Shown in pieces: positions 24,237 through 36,643 of a stretch of DNA of 64,000 bases. Under the pieces are notes generated by a model, which worked only from the letters and a program-made list of their open reading frames with translations, had not been told where the DNA came from and searched no databases. The stretch covers positions 1-64,000 of the forward strand of contig JAIYBT010000015.1 in NCBI GenBank assembly GCA_027488395.1. Reading direction: 5' to 3'. Source of the stretch: Methylophilaceae bacterium. Lineage in GTDB: Bacteria > Pseudomonadota > Gammaproteobacteria > Burkholderiales > Methylophilaceae. The position numbers were made by a program, and so were the translations under genes. Each line of letters begins with the position of its first letter. The stretch's first letter is position 1.

Positions 24237-24308
24237 TTAATAACAGGCGGCATACGTGGCCAATAAGTCTTCCGTCGTATGTCGCAAATGTTGCATCCAT
24301 AGATTCAT
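24237..24308 (-). CDS. putative 23-aa leader or small ORF upstream of katG
   Basis: ATG...TAA encodes MNLWMQHLRHTTEDLLATYAACY; preceded by AAAGGAGTGCGAA ribosome-binding site. Confidence 0.4.
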   Translation of the reverse strand: MNLWMQHLRHTTEDLLATYAACY

Positions 24309-24467
24309 TTCGCACTCCTTTCATCTCGTATTGATTGATTAGGCTTAACTGCATGGAATGCATAGTAGGCTAGGCAAGATCATTTGTATAATTGTATGAT
24401 TTGATTTTGTTGATTAATAAAATTAATCATTCTAGAATGGGTAATCCTTTGCGATAAGAGAACATGC

Positions 24468-25376
24468 ATGACATTAATCGAGCTCAAGTTTGTATTGGCG
24501 GTGGCCCAAGAACGTAATTTTAGAAGGGCTGCCGACAAATGCTTTGTCACCCAGCCTGCGTTAAGTTTGGGCATCAAAAAACTCGAAGAAGAGTTAGGGG
24601 TATCGATCTTTGAGCGTAACCGCAATGAGGTGACGCCCACCGCCATTGGTGAGCAAATCATTGCACAGGCCAATATTGTCCTCGAGCAAGCGGGCAAAAT
24701 AAAAGCATTGGCTAAACTAGGCAATGACCCACTCAATGGTCCGTTTAAATTAGGCATGATTCACTCCGTTGGACCTTACTTATTGCCTGAAATGATTCCG
24801 CCCTTGGTCAATGCAGCGCCATTGATGCCGTTAGAGGTTGAAGAAAATATCACCAGCACACTTGAGCTTCAGCTTAAAAATGGGGTGATTGATGCCGCGG
24901 TGATTGCGTTGCCATTTAACAGTGCAGGTATTGAAACCATGCCGTTATATGATGAGGTGTTTAATGTCGTGGTGCCCGCACACCACCCTTGGGCACAACG
25001 CAGCAGCATCGCGCCCGAAGAACTGAGCCAAGAAAAAGTGTTGCTACTGAATACGGGCCATTGTTTTAGTAATCAAGTGACACAAGCATGCCCTGAGCTG
25101 AGCCGTAAAGGGGAAGTGTTGCAGGGAAACTCACTGGAAACCATTCGCAATATGGTGGCTTCCAATTTAGGCATCACCGTACTGCCTGCCATGGCCACGG
25201 CCGAACGTTACCAAAACCCGCTGATCCGTGTGATCCCGTTCAGCCATCCCGCACCCAGTCGACGCATAGCATTGGCTTGGCGTAAAAGTTTTGTCCGCGT
25301 AGAGGCAATCACGGTGTTGGGTCAGGTGATGAAAAGCATTGCTAACCACACGGACATGCTGAGTGTTGATGCTTAA
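24468..25376 (+). CDS. oxyR: LysR-type hydrogen-peroxide regulator OxyR
   Basis: MTLIELKFVLAVAQERNFRRAADKCFVTQPALS; redox Cys in NTGHCFSNQVTQACPE; divergent from katG. Confidence 0.95.
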   Translation: MTLIELKFVLAVAQERNFRRAADKCFVTQPALSLGIKKLEEELGVSIFERNRNEVTPTAIGEQIIAQANIVLEQAGKIKALAKLGNDPLNGPFKLGMIHSVGPYLLPEMIPPLVNAAPLMPLEVEENITSTLELQLKNGVIDAAVIALPFNSAGIETMPLYDEVFNVVVPAHHPWAQRSSIAPEELSQEKVLLLNTGHCFSNQVTQACPELSRKGEVLQGNSLETIRNMVASNLGITVLPAMATAERYQNPLIRVIPFSHPAPSRRIALAWRKSFVRVEAITVLGQVMKSIANHTDMLSVDA

Positions 25377-25498
25377 GAAATGTTGCGCAAGTTTTGAATC
25401 TAAGGATTGAATTTTAAGTATTAAATTCTAGGCGTTGATACTTAAGCATTGAAGCCTCAGCGCTATTACATAAAGGCTGACGCTTCACCAGCGCAAGA

Positions 25499-26470
25499 TT
25501 ACTCGTATGCAATGCTGGCTCTAAAACCAGCCACTGTCGCCGACTCCACCCCTAACAACAAGCGGACTGGAATGGCTTGTGTTGGACCAATGCCATCAGC
25601 TTCTTTCAATGGGCTAGGCAGATAAGCTTGCGGCTTAAACTGACGCCTCACTATGGGCACTTCATTGGCATCGGTTAAGGTTAACTCGATGAGCGGGAGG
25701 GCTAGTGTGGCTTTACCATGATTGATTAACACACTCGAAAAAACCAATACCCCAGCGCGATCAGCGGACTCTTGAATATCTGCATCATCAATCGCCAATT
25801 CAGTAATCTGTTTCGGCCAACTTAATGTGCAATGCAAAGGTTGGCAAAATTGTACCAACCAAGGCCGAGCGGCTGGCACGCGTTCTAATAATGGCAGCCG
25901 AAACAGATACAGTGCCTGTCCAAGCAAGCCCAATACGCACAGGCTGATGAGTAGCGCTATCAAAAGTTTCTTTTTAAAACTGCGCGCGGGCGGGGAAGTA
26001 GGCACTTGCGTTAAAAAGGCCGGCACAAAGTCTGGCACTTCATCTGCGGTAATGGCTGGCATCGCAACATAGGGCAGGGCTTGATTGTCGGTGGTGGTCG
26101 GCGCGGTTGATACTGCATCGCTCTCCATCGCAGGCAGCGATTCGTTAGTACCGATGTCGAGGTCTACCCCCGTGCCGTTCATACCATCGTTTCGGGTTTC
26201 GACTATGTTTTGCAAGTCTACCTGCGGCGTATCTGCAGCCGTTGGTATTGAATCCAACCCCATTAAGCTTGAGGGATCCAATCTCTGACTGTTGGCAATG
26301 GTTGGCGCTGTTGTAGGTATCTCGGCTACTTCTAGGGCAGTGAGTTGGTCTCGGCCGTCAAAAATATAGTGGCATTCACCACAACGTACTTGTCCTGCAT
26401 GGGCTTGCAGGATGGTTTCAGTGACTTCAAATTGCGTTTGGCAAGTGGGGCAGGTGGTGATTAACGACAT
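25499..26470 (-). CDS. zinc-ribbon plus DUF3426 domain protein
   Basis: TTCPTCQTQFEVTETILQAHAGQVRCGECHYIFDG; TM; DUF3426-like C-terminus. Confidence 0.88.
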   Translation of the reverse strand: MSLITTCPTCQTQFEVTETILQAHAGQVRCGECHYIFDGRDQLTALEVAEIPTTAPTIANSQRLDPSSLMGLDSIPTAADTPQVDLQNIVETRNDGMNGTGVDLDIGTNESLPAMESDAVSTAPTTTDNQALPYVAMPAITADEVPDFVPAFLTQVPTSPPARSFKKKLLIALLISLCVLGLLGQALYLFRLPLLERVPAARPWLVQFCQPLHCTLSWPKQITELAIDDADIQESADRAGVLVFSSVLINHGKATLALPLIELTLTDANEVPIVRRQFKPQAYLPSPLKEADGIGPTQAIPVRLLLGVESATVAGFRASIAYE

Positions 26471-27363
26471 CGCTTGGTTCCCGTGAGCAAGACCCAGCCA
26501 TCTTGCACAATGGGGGCATCCATCTCAAACCATTCCGAGTAACGTTCTAACAACAAGCTTTGTTGCTGCTCTAAAATACCAGACAAGGCGACCTTACCCG
26601 CTGGCAGACATGCATGCGCAATTGCGGGCGCCAATACCATCAATGCGCTGGATAAGATATTCGCGACCACAATCTCAAAGGCACCATGCAACGATTCAGC
26701 CGAATCGTAAAAGGCCGCAGCCACCGCATTATTGGTGGCATTATCGCGGCTCGCAATCACGGCTTGCGTATCGATATCAACGCCCACCACGTCTTTAGCA
26801 CCCAGTTTTTTTGCCGCAATTGCCAAAATGCCAGAACCACACCCATAGTCCAACACCCGTGATGCGGCGAGTTGCTCACTGGGCAAGTGCGCTAACCAAC
26901 TTAAACATAAATGGGTGGTGGGGTGGCTACCAGTGCCAAAGGCAAGCCCAGGGTCGAGCACAATATTAATTGCATCTGCATTGGGTGCTTGGTGCCATGA
27001 GGGCACAATCCATAATTGATCAGTCACGCGGATCGGATCGAATTGGGCTTGTGTCGCCCGCACCCAGTCCTGTTCCTCAATCTGTTCGGTATGGTAGTGT
27101 AAGGGAGCCAAGTTTAAGGCTGATTGCACTGTGGATACGAGTGCTTCGACATCGGCTTCAGCTTCTAGCATGGCAGTCACCACATTTTGTTGCCAAATAC
27201 CTGGGGGTGGATCGCCAGGTTCACCGAAAATGGCCTGTTCATCTCGGGTATCTGCGTGGGCGTCTTCAATACTGACGGAAAGCGCGCCTGCCTCCATCAA
27301 TGCATCACCCAAGGCCTCAGCTGCTTGCGCAGTCGATTGTATTTTAAGCAGGATCCAGTGCAC
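26461..27363 (-). CDS. prmA: ribosomal protein L11 methyltransferase
   Basis: DPGLAFGTGSHPTTHLCL; VLDYGCGSGILAIAA. Confidence 0.97.
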   Translation of the reverse strand: MHWILLKIQSTAQAAEALGDALMEAGALSVSIEDAHADTRDEQAIFGEPGDPPPGIWQQNVVTAMLEAEADVEALVSTVQSALNLAPLHYHTEQIEEQDWVRATQAQFDPIRVTDQLWIVPSWHQAPNADAINIVLDPGLAFGTGSHPTTHLCLSWLAHLPSEQLAASRVLDYGCGSGILAIAAKKLGAKDVVGVDIDTQAVIASRDNATNNAVAAAFYDSAESLHGAFEIVVANILSSALMVLAPAIAHACLPAGKVALSGILEQQQSLLLERYSEWFEMDAPIVQDGWVLLTGTKRCR

Positions 27364-27377
27364 TTGGGCTACATTGC

Positions 27378-28733
27378 TTATTTGCTGGCGATGCCAAGCT
27401 TGTTTTCGAGGTAATGGATACTGGTGCCCCCTTGTTGGAAGGCCAGATCTGCCATCAAATCTGCGTGTAGCGCCACGTTGGTCTTGATGCCTTCAACATA
27501 TAACTCAGAAAGCGCCACCCGCATTCTTGCAATCGCTTGTTCACGGGTCGCACCATGGGTGATCAATTTACCTATCATAGAATCGTAGTGCGGCGGTACG
27601 GTATAGCCGCCATACACATGGGTATCCATGCGCACGCCTGGGCCACCCGGCATATGAAAGCGATTGATAAACCCTGGAGATGGTACAAAATTGTAGGGAT
27701 CTTCCGCGTTAATGCGACACTCAATTGCATGGCCACGCAACTCGATATCGCGCTGGCGGAACGGTAACTTTTCACCGGCCGCAACAAAAATTTGCTGTTG
27801 TACCAAGTCGATGCCAGTGATCATTTCGGTCACGGTGTGCTCAACCTGTAGACGGGTGTTCATTTCAATAAAATAAAACTCACCGTTTTCATACAAAAAT
27901 TCAAACGTGCCTGCACCCCGGTATTTAATTTTGCGACACGCTTCCGCGCAACGTTCACCGATCCGGTCACGTAAGCGCTCAGGCAGCAAAGGTGAAGGCG
28001 CTTCTTCAATGATTTTTTGGTGGCGGCGTTGCATAGAACAATCGCGGTCACCCAAAAACACCGCGTTACCATGTTGATCGGCCAAAATTTGAATTTCAAT
28101 GTGGCGCGGATTTTCTAAGAATTTTTCCATGTAGACCATGGGATTGCCGAATGCACTCTGGGCTTCAGCTTTGGTCATGCTTACCGCATTTAATAACGCC
28201 GCCTCAGTATGCACCACACGCATGCCACGACCGCCACCCCCGCCTGCGGCTTTGATAATCACTGGGTAACCCACCCGTTTGGCGGTTTTAATGATTTCTG
28301 CGGGGTCGTCTGGCAATGCACCTTCTGAGCCTGGCACACAGGGCACACCGGCTTTTTTCATAGCATCTTTGGCGGATACTTTATCGCCCATTAAACGGAT
28401 GGTTTCAGCACGTGGGCCAATAAATACAAAGCCACTTTGCTCAACCCGCTCAGCAAAATCCGCATTTTCAGACAAAAAGCCATAGCCAGGATGAATCGCT
28501 TGCGCGTCAGTGACTTCAGCCGCACTGATCACAGAAGGAATACTCAGATAACTTTTGGCAGAGGGTGCGGGCCCAATACAGACGGACTCATCGGCAAGTT
28601 TGACATACTTAGCGTCGCGGTCGGCCTCAGAATAGACCGCCACTGTTTTAATACCGAGTTCGCGGCAAGCGCGTTGTACACGCAGCGCAATTTCACCGCG
28701 GTTTGCAATTAAAATTTTATCAAACATCGCCAT
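27378..28733 (-). CDS. accC: acetyl-CoA carboxylase, biotin carboxylase subunit
   Basis: [38 protein letters not shown]. Confidence 0.98.
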   Translation of the reverse strand: MAMFDKILIANRGEIALRVQRACRELGIKTVAVYSEADRDAKYVKLADESVCIGPAPSAKSYLSIPSVISAAEVTDAQAIHPGYGFLSENADFAERVEQSGFVFIGPRAETIRLMGDKVSAKDAMKKAGVPCVPGSEGALPDDPAEIIKTAKRVGYPVIIKAAGGGGGRGMRVVHTEAALLNAVSMTKAEAQSAFGNPMVYMEKFLENPRHIEIQILADQHGNAVFLGDRDCSMQRRHQKIIEEAPSPLLPERLRDRIGERCAEACRKIKYRGAGTFEFLYENGEFYFIEMNTRLQVEHTVTEMITGIDLVQQQIFVAAGEKLPFRQRDIELRGHAIECRINAEDPYNFVPSPGFINRFHMPGGPGVRMDTHVYGGYTVPPHYDSMIGKLITHGATREQAIARMRVALSELYVEGIKTNVALHADLMADLAFQQGGTSIHYLENKLGIASK

Positions 28734-29188
28734 TATCCAATCAAGAACAATGGCTCACCGTACTCGACAGGCTGACCGTTTTCGACAAATATTTTCTTAA
28801 TCACGCCGGTATATTCGCTTTCGATTTCGTTGAGCAGTTTCATGGCTTCAATAATACAGAGGGTTTCACCCGCGCTCACGTTGCTGCCAATATCCACAAA
28901 GGATTTCGCATCCGGTGATGAAGCACGGTAAAAAGTACCCACCATCGGCGATTTCACAACGGTGCCTTCTTCTGCCGCGGGGACCGCCACTTCAGCAGGT
29001 TGTGCTGGTGCTGCGGCTGCAATAGGCGCCTGCGCAGCAGGGGCTGTGATGTATTGTGCATAGGGTTGCGCGGCTGGCGCAATGGCACGGCTGATACGTA
29101 CTTTTTCTTCACCTTCAGTGAGTTCTAGTTCTGAAATGCCAGACTCTTCGACCAGGTCAATTAATTTTTTGAGTTTACGTAAATCCAT
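28733..29188 (-). CDS. accB: acetyl-CoA carboxylase, biotin carboxyl carrier protein
   Basis: [12 protein letters not shown] biotinylation motif; follows aroQ. Confidence 0.97.
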   Translation of the reverse strand: MDLRKLKKLIDLVEESGISELELTEGEEKVRISRAIAPAAQPYAQYITAPAAQAPIAAAAPAQPAEVAVPAAEEGTVVKSPMVGTFYRASSPDAKSFVDIGSNVSAGETLCIIEAMKLLNEIESEYTGVIKKIFVENGQPVEYGEPLFLIG

Positions 29189-29210
29189 AAAAACCTCGAT
29201 TTAGAATGAT

Positions 29211-29684
29211 TTAAGGTGTGTGTAATTGTGTGAAGCGGTACGCAGCGTAATAGCCCTCTGCCCCTAACCCGCAGATCACCGCAGTTGCGAGATCACTGAA
29301 ATAGGAATGGTGACGAAACGGCTCGCGCGCATGCACGTTTGATAAATGTACTTCGATAAAAGGCACATTGACTGCGGCAATCGCATCGCGAATAGCTACA
29401 GAGGTATGGGTAAATGCAGCAGGATTAATGATTAAAAAATCCACTTGATTCACCGACAAGGTATGAATTTTGTCGATGATGGCAGCTTCGGCATTGCTTT
29501 GAAAGGTCTCTAAACGGACTTGATCGGCCTGCGCCATGTCAGACAAACGCTGATCAATGTCTGCGAGCGTTTGCTTGCCATAGTGCTTAGGCTCACGCGA
29601 ACCAAGCATATTCAAATTGGGCCCGTGGATCACTAGGATAGATTTGGCGCCCATTTCAAATGCCTTTTTGGGTGAAATTAACAA
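29211..29684 (-). CDS. aroQ: type II 3-dehydroquinate dehydratase
   Basis: [36 protein letters not shown]; true start may be internal. Confidence 0.95.
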   Translation of the reverse strand: MLISPKKAFEMGAKSILVIHGPNLNMLGSREPKHYGKQTLADIDQRLSDMAQADQVRLETFQSNAEAAIIDKIHTLSVNQVDFLIINPAAFTHTSVAIRDAIAAVNVPFIEVHLSNVHAREPFRHHSYFSDLATAVICGLGAEGYYAAYRFTQLHTP

Positions 29685-29843
29685 CTTTCATGGCGTTGAA
29701 GTTTGCCGAAGTTATTGCATTTTGTCCAGAAAAATTCGCTGCTTAATGACAATTACAATATCGTCAATCAGGTTGACAAGTGAAGAAAAGATGCAGTGAA
29801 CAAGCAGAAACGTGCGCAATCAGCGCAGCCAAAATCGCGCCAA

Positions 29844-30383
29844 TTAGGGGGTTAAGTGGAGTGCTTTTTCCAACATTTGACGGGTCACACGCCCAAAAAA
29901 AGTGTGTAGTAATTTGCCATCTGCAGACAATATCACCGTATATGGCAACACCCCTTTTTGATCGCCTAAAGCTTCTAACAATGCCATGCCTTCATTTTCT
30001 GCAATCAATAATGGATAGCTCACGGGTGTGGTGGTTGTAAATTCATGCACTGCTTGTGCTTCATCAATCGCCAAGCCAAGCACCACAATCTCTGGGTGGG
30101 CTTTGGCTAAAGCGGAAATCTCAGGCATTTCATCACGACAAGGCTCGCACCAAGTGGCCCAGAAATTAATAATGGCTGGTTTGCCTTGAAATTGCGCTAA
30201 TGGGTAAGCTTTTCCGCTGACATCGTTGAGGGTGGCTTGCCATAATGCGGCGACATTGCCGACTGGCGCGTCAGCTTGGCTAGATTGCGAGATCCAATAG
30301 CGATAACAGCCATAGGCACCACCGCCAACCAACACAATCAGCAACATAGCCATGATCACTTGTGCAGTTTTATGCATCGTCAT
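29844..30383 (-). CDS. TlpA-family thiol:disulfide interchange protein
   Basis: INFWATWCEPCRDEMPE. Confidence 0.93.
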   Translation of the reverse strand: MTMHKTAQVIMAMLLIVLVGGGAYGCYRYWISQSSQADAPVGNVAALWQATLNDVSGKAYPLAQFQGKPAIINFWATWCEPCRDEMPEISALAKAHPEIVVLGLAIDEAQAVHEFTTTTPVSYPLLIAENEGMALLEALGDQKGVLPYTVILSADGKLLHTFFGRVTRQMLEKALHLTP

Positions 30384-30391
30384 GCACTCCT

Positions 30392-32194
30392 TTAAAGGTG
30401 AAGCCGTTGGAGAGTAGCCACAAATTGCTGTGCATCTTGATACCCTTTAATGATAGGCGATAATGTCTGTCCCTGACCGTTAAAAAAGACGATCCCTGGT
30501 GGGCCAAATAAACCAAACTGCTTTAATAAGGCAGCATCCTCTTGGCTGTTAGCCGTTACATCGGCTTGCAATAACACCATGCCACTCAGTGCTTGTTGCA
30601 CTGCTGGTTGGCTAAACACAAATTGCTCATACTCTTTGCATGCCACACACCAATCCGCATAAAAATCCAACATCACAGGTTTACCAGCGGCATTGGCAAT
30701 CAATGTGTTAAGTTCTTGCACGCTGTGCACCCGTTGAAAGCGCGTAGGGGCTGCAACACTGGTTGCAGTGGTGGCCACCGATTGCAACGGGTACAACACC
30801 GATTGCGCACCAGACCACGCCCCCACCAACAAGGCAATACCGTATATCAACAACATGACAGCCAGCCCCTTCATCACTCGCTGTATCGGTTGCGCATTTT
30901 CTGGCAATGCATCCATCGCGCGCCAATGCACGGCGGGCACAATACATAAACTCGCCCACAATACCCATTGCACGCTGGTGGAAAGTAGTGGGCTGATCAC
31001 CCACACTGCCACCGCTAACATCAACACCCCAAACACCTGGCGCACTGCATTCATCCATGGCCCAGCTTTGGGCAACAAGGTGCCCGCAGACGCGCCAATC
31101 AACAACAGTGGCACACCCATGCCCAGTGACAATGAAAATAGCGCCACGCCACCTAACACCCAGTCATGGGTTTGGCTAATGTAAAGCAAGGCACCCGCCA
31201 GCGGTGCAGCCACACAAGGGCTGATAATTAAGGCTGAAATCGCCCCCATAAAAAAATCACTAAAAAGATGCCCGCCTTTAAACCGCGTACTCCATTGGAA
31301 AAACGCGTTTTCAATTTGGCTGGGCAGTTTAAGTTCGTAATAACCAAACATCGAGAACGATAAACCGACAAAAATCAATGCGCCTATGCTCAACGCCAAT
31401 GGCGTTTGCAACGCGGTACTCAGCAATTGTCCAGAAAAGCCAGCGGCTATGCCAGCCAAGGTGTAGGTGAGGCTCATGCCTAAGGTATACGCCAGCGATA
31501 AGCTAAAGGCTTTGGCGCGTGAAGTGTGCGCTTGCTTGCCAATGATGATGCCAGACAAAATTGGAATCATTGGAAAAACACATGGTGTGAAGGATAATAA
31601 TAGGCCAGCACCTAAAAAGCCTAAGATAATTTTCCACCACTGCCCGCCACGTAATAACGCGCTTGAAACATCGTCATCCGGAACGGTTGCTGGCGATGCT
31701 GAAACAGGCAGTGTTGCACTTGCAGCAGCACTGGATACGGCGGCATTCAAAGTCAATTGTTTGGTTTGCGGTGGATAACATAGCCCTTTTTCGCTACACC
31801 CTTGGTAGCGCACCGTGAGCGTTGTGGGGGGGACTTCTGCAAATCGGATCTGCGCCACTGTGTCGTGGTGAAACACGCGTTGCGGACCAAAATTGGGATC
31901 TTGTTTTTCTTCGCCTGCCGGGAGTATCACCTCGACCAGCTGACCCGTTTCGCCCTCAGGCACCGTCACGGCGATACGCGATCGATATAGATAATGACCG
32001 GGCGCAATGGTAAACAACACTTCGGCCTGGTGTGCATCTACTACACTGGCACGCACTTGAAAGGCCTCATCCACTGGCAAAAAGTCTTGGCTATCTTCTT
32101 GGGTGAGCAATCGACTAAACGCACCATCTGCATATAGCGGCGCGTTGACGCTCAATAGCATCCATACCATCAATAAAAAAATGCGTTTAATCAA
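30392..32194 (-). CDS. dsbD: thiol:disulfide interchange protein DsbD
   Basis: Signal peptide, N-terminal DsbD domain, 8 TM core FTPCVFPMIPI, C-terminal DFYADWCVACKEYE. Confidence 0.96.
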   Translation of the reverse strand: MIKRIFLLMVWMLLSVNAPLYADGAFSRLLTQEDSQDFLPVDEAFQVRASVVDAHQAEVLFTIAPGHYLYRSRIAVTVPEGETGQLVEVILPAGEEKQDPNFGPQRVFHHDTVAQIRFAEVPPTTLTVRYQGCSEKGLCYPPQTKQLTLNAAVSSAAASATLPVSASPATVPDDDVSSALLRGGQWWKIILGFLGAGLLLSFTPCVFPMIPILSGIIIGKQAHTSRAKAFSLSLAYTLGMSLTYTLAGIAAGFSGQLLSTALQTPLALSIGALIFVGLSFSMFGYYELKLPSQIENAFFQWSTRFKGGHLFSDFFMGAISALIISPCVAAPLAGALLYISQTHDWVLGGVALFSLSLGMGVPLLLIGASAGTLLPKAGPWMNAVRQVFGVLMLAVAVWVISPLLSTSVQWVLWASLCIVPAVHWRAMDALPENAQPIQRVMKGLAVMLLIYGIALLVGAWSGAQSVLYPLQSVATTATSVAAPTRFQRVHSVQELNTLIANAAGKPVMLDFYADWCVACKEYEQFVFSQPAVQQALSGMVLLQADVTANSQEDAALLKQFGLFGPPGIVFFNGQGQTLSPIIKGYQDAQQFVATLQRLHL

Positions 32195-32197
32195 GAT

Positions 32198-32572
32198 TTA
32201 CTCCAAACTTTCGGTGGATGCTGCAACCCAATCCAGATATGCTGGCAATCCATCGCAAGGATGGATAGCCACAATCTCGGGAAGTTCATCAGGATGCAGA
32301 TGCTGCAACTGACTTGCGAGCGCAGGATAACATTGTTGCGTTGTTTTAATGGTTAATGCAATTTCATTGGCGGTTGTGATTTCGCCTTGCCAGCGATACA
32401 CAGAGGTGACACCCCTTGAAATATTGACACATGCCGCCAACTTGGCCTCAACCAGCGCGTGTGCAATGGCTTGCGCGCAGACCATGTCAGGCACATGGGT
32501 AAACACGATTATAATTTGAGGCTGAATAGCGGCGGGTTCAAGCACCGTCGGCCTTCCAACGCGCTTGACCAC
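32198..32572 (-). CDS. cutA: divalent cation tolerance protein CutA
   Basis: AKLAACVNISRGVTSVYRWQGEI; HPDELPEIVAI. Confidence 0.94.
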   Translation of the reverse strand: MVKRVGRPTVLEPAAIQPQIIIVFTHVPDMVCAQAIAHALVEAKLAACVNISRGVTSVYRWQGEITTANEIALTIKTTQQCYPALASQLQHLHPDELPEIVAIHPCDGLPAYLDWVAASTESLE

Positions 32573-32589
32573 ATATAAGGATAGTTTGT

Positions 32590-33051
32590 ATGCGATTTCT
32601 CATGTTACTCATTTTACTTGCTTTTCCTATCATGGAGATCACCATCCTGATAGAACTGTGTCAACGCTATGGCTGGTGGGTCTTGGTCTATTTAATCACT
32701 ATTGGTTACTTAGGCATTCAGCTCATTCGTAACGAAAAAAATCTAATGGCTGCCCGCATGTTTCAACAAATGGGGGCAAATGGCAATCCAGTGGCCACCT
32801 TATTCAGTGCTGCGCGCACCATGTTTGCCGGGATTTTATTGCTGATTCCTGGCGTCATTACCGATGCGATTGCTGTGATATTGTTAATCCTCCCTGCACG
32901 TACTGGTCAAGCGTCAGCGCATGGCCATAGCACCCAATCACCATTTGGCGCGAGCGCCAATGATGATGTGATTGAAGGCGAGTTTACCGAGGTCAGTCCG
33001 CCGAAACCAAGTGCACAAGTTGTGCGTTTACCCAATCAACCAAAGCCATAA
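32590..33051 (+). CDS. fxsA: FxsA family membrane protein
   Basis: FPIMEITILIELCQRYGWW; IPGVITDAIAVILLI. Confidence 0.92.
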   Translation: MRFLMLLILLAFPIMEITILIELCQRYGWWVLVYLITIGYLGIQLIRNEKNLMAARMFQQMGANGNPVATLFSAARTMFAGILLLIPGVITDAIAVILLILPARTGQASAHGHSTQSPFGASANDDVIEGEFTEVSPPKPSAQVVRLPNQPKP

Positions 33052-33082
33052 CACGCGACCCTATTCACCACATACATACACC

Positions 33083-34087
33083 ATGAACCGGATCTTAATT
33101 GAAAATAGCGGCCACACCTTTGAAGTGCGGCCGAGTCAAACCGTGCTAGAGGCTGCCATTGCGGCAGGCATCAATCTTCCCTACGGCTGCCGTAACGGTG
33201 CTTGTGGCGCGTGCAAAGGCCGCATTTTGACGGGAAAAGTCATGCATGATGACTATCAAGGCAATGCGTTGACTGACGCGGAGCGCGACGCTGGCATGGC
33301 ACTGTTTTGTTGTGCCCGACCGCTAGAGGATGTAGTCATTGAATGTCGCCAAGTATCTACGCTACAGGGCATCAAACCGAAAATCCTACCCGTACGCGTG
33401 CAAGCCAAATCGCAACCCAGTGAAGATGTCATGATCATGCACTTACAGTTGCCTAACCATGAGCCTTTGCCGTTTTTGGCGGGACAGTATATTGAGTTTT
33501 TACTGAAAGATGGGCGTCGTCGCGCGTTTTCGATTGCCAATGCGCCGCACGATACAGGCTTTTTAGAGTTACATATCCGCAAAGTGGCAGGCGGACACTT
33601 TACCGAACAAGTATTTAACGAGATGCCGCTTAAAACCATTTTGCGCATCGAGGCGCCGCTTGGCAGCTTTTATTTGCGTGAAGCATCGGACAAACCGATC
33701 ATTATGGTGGCTGGCGGCACTGGCTTTGCGCCAATTAAAGGCATCATCGAGCACATGATTAACACCAAGATTGAGCGCCCAGTGACGTTATATCGCGGTG
33801 CGCGGCAACCCAATGATCTATACCTCGATGACTTATGTCAGCGCTGGGCGAACCTATTGCCGCAGTTTCAATATGTGCCTGTGATTTCTGGCACGGCTCC
33901 CAATTGGCAAGGGCGTACTGGCTTGGTACATCAAGCGGTGTTGGACGACTATGCAGATTTAGCGCAGTATGAAGCTTATGTGTGTGGTGCACCCGGCATG
34001 GTCGATATTGCGAAACAAACCTTTAGCCAGCAAGGGTTAGCCGAGGATGGGTTTTACAGTGATGCGTTTACGTTTGCCCCAAGCTAA
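33083..34087 (+). CDS. 2Fe-2S ferredoxin / flavin NAD(P)H oxidoreductase (AscD-like CDP-6-deoxy-delta-3,4-glucoseen reductase family)
   Basis: LPYGCRNGACGACKGRIL; RRAFSIANAPH; GGTGFAPIKGII; likely start ATG 33083. Confidence 0.85.
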   Translation: MNRILIENSGHTFEVRPSQTVLEAAIAAGINLPYGCRNGACGACKGRILTGKVMHDDYQGNALTDAERDAGMALFCCARPLEDVVIECRQVSTLQGIKPKILPVRVQAKSQPSEDVMIMHLQLPNHEPLPFLAGQYIEFLLKDGRRRAFSIANAPHDTGFLELHIRKVAGGHFTEQVFNEMPLKTILRIEAPLGSFYLREASDKPIIMVAGGTGFAPIKGIIEHMINTKIERPVTLYRGARQPNDLYLDDLCQRWANLLPQFQYVPVISGTAPNWQGRTGLVHQAVLDDYADLAQYEAYVCGAPGMVDIAKQTFSQQGLAEDGFYSDAFTFAPS

Positions 34088-34170
34088 TGTGAGCAATATC
34101 CGCGAGTGAACGCGCTTGTGCGTCGCCTCTCGCGCACCAGCCCCGTCAGGATGATTAGCGGTATATCAAT

Positions 34171-34200
34171 AAAAAAAGCCAGCGTAACCGCTGGCTTTTT
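34171..34200. terminator. bidirectional intrinsic terminator
   Basis: AAAAAGCCAGCG-taac-CGCTGGCTTTTT between convergent genes. Confidence 0.88.
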
Positions 34201-34243
34201 GGTTGAATGGTGTGAAATGCATGACATGTCACATCATGAATTT

Positions 34244-36151
<1,908 letters not shown>

Positions 36152-36203
36152 TCATAGGGGCATGCAGTGTGAAGCTAAAGTGAATGGTCACGGGCTTAAC
36201 ATT

Positions 36204-36300
36204 GCTTGCTTTCCTACGGCGGCATCACCCGCATCAGGTTCAAAGGGTGTTTCTCACTGCATTGCCATCCATAGATGGATGATGCAGACCCCTAGCAATC
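36204..36300 (-). ncRNA. TPP riboswitch (THI element)
   Basis: Reverse strand TTGCTaGGGGTctgcat...atgcagtGAGAaacACCCtttgaaCCTGATgcGGGTgatgCCGccGTAGGaAAGCAA; P1 TTGCT/AGCAA; directly upstream of thiC. Confidence 0.93.
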
Positions 36301-36643
36301 AACGCAATGTACGCGAAAAACCTTGATAAATCAAGGTGAACCCTCATTCAAAAAGCAGGTAAGTAGCCATCGCTGGAAACGGACTCACACATCAATCAAT
36401 AGTGATGATGACAATAGCTAGTCGGGGGTTAACTAAGGTAGCGACACAGTTGATACTTCAAACTAAAGTCGATTAGAAACAAAACGTTATCCAGTTTTTT
36501 TCTTTATCCGCATTGCATGGCTAAAGTATTGCGATAATCGGTCGATATATTAAATTAAGTGTATTTGCATTAGCGCTTAAAAATACATGAACAACACACA
36601 AGTCAAGCACGTGTTCACCTCTTTGAATATTTTGGAGATTGGT

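Noticed and set aside
25377-25498. Possible AT-rich repeat cluster (TTGAA/ATTAAATTCTA) between oxyR and DUF3426 gene
   Set aside because: Units are too imperfect and short to call a repeat array or regulatory element.
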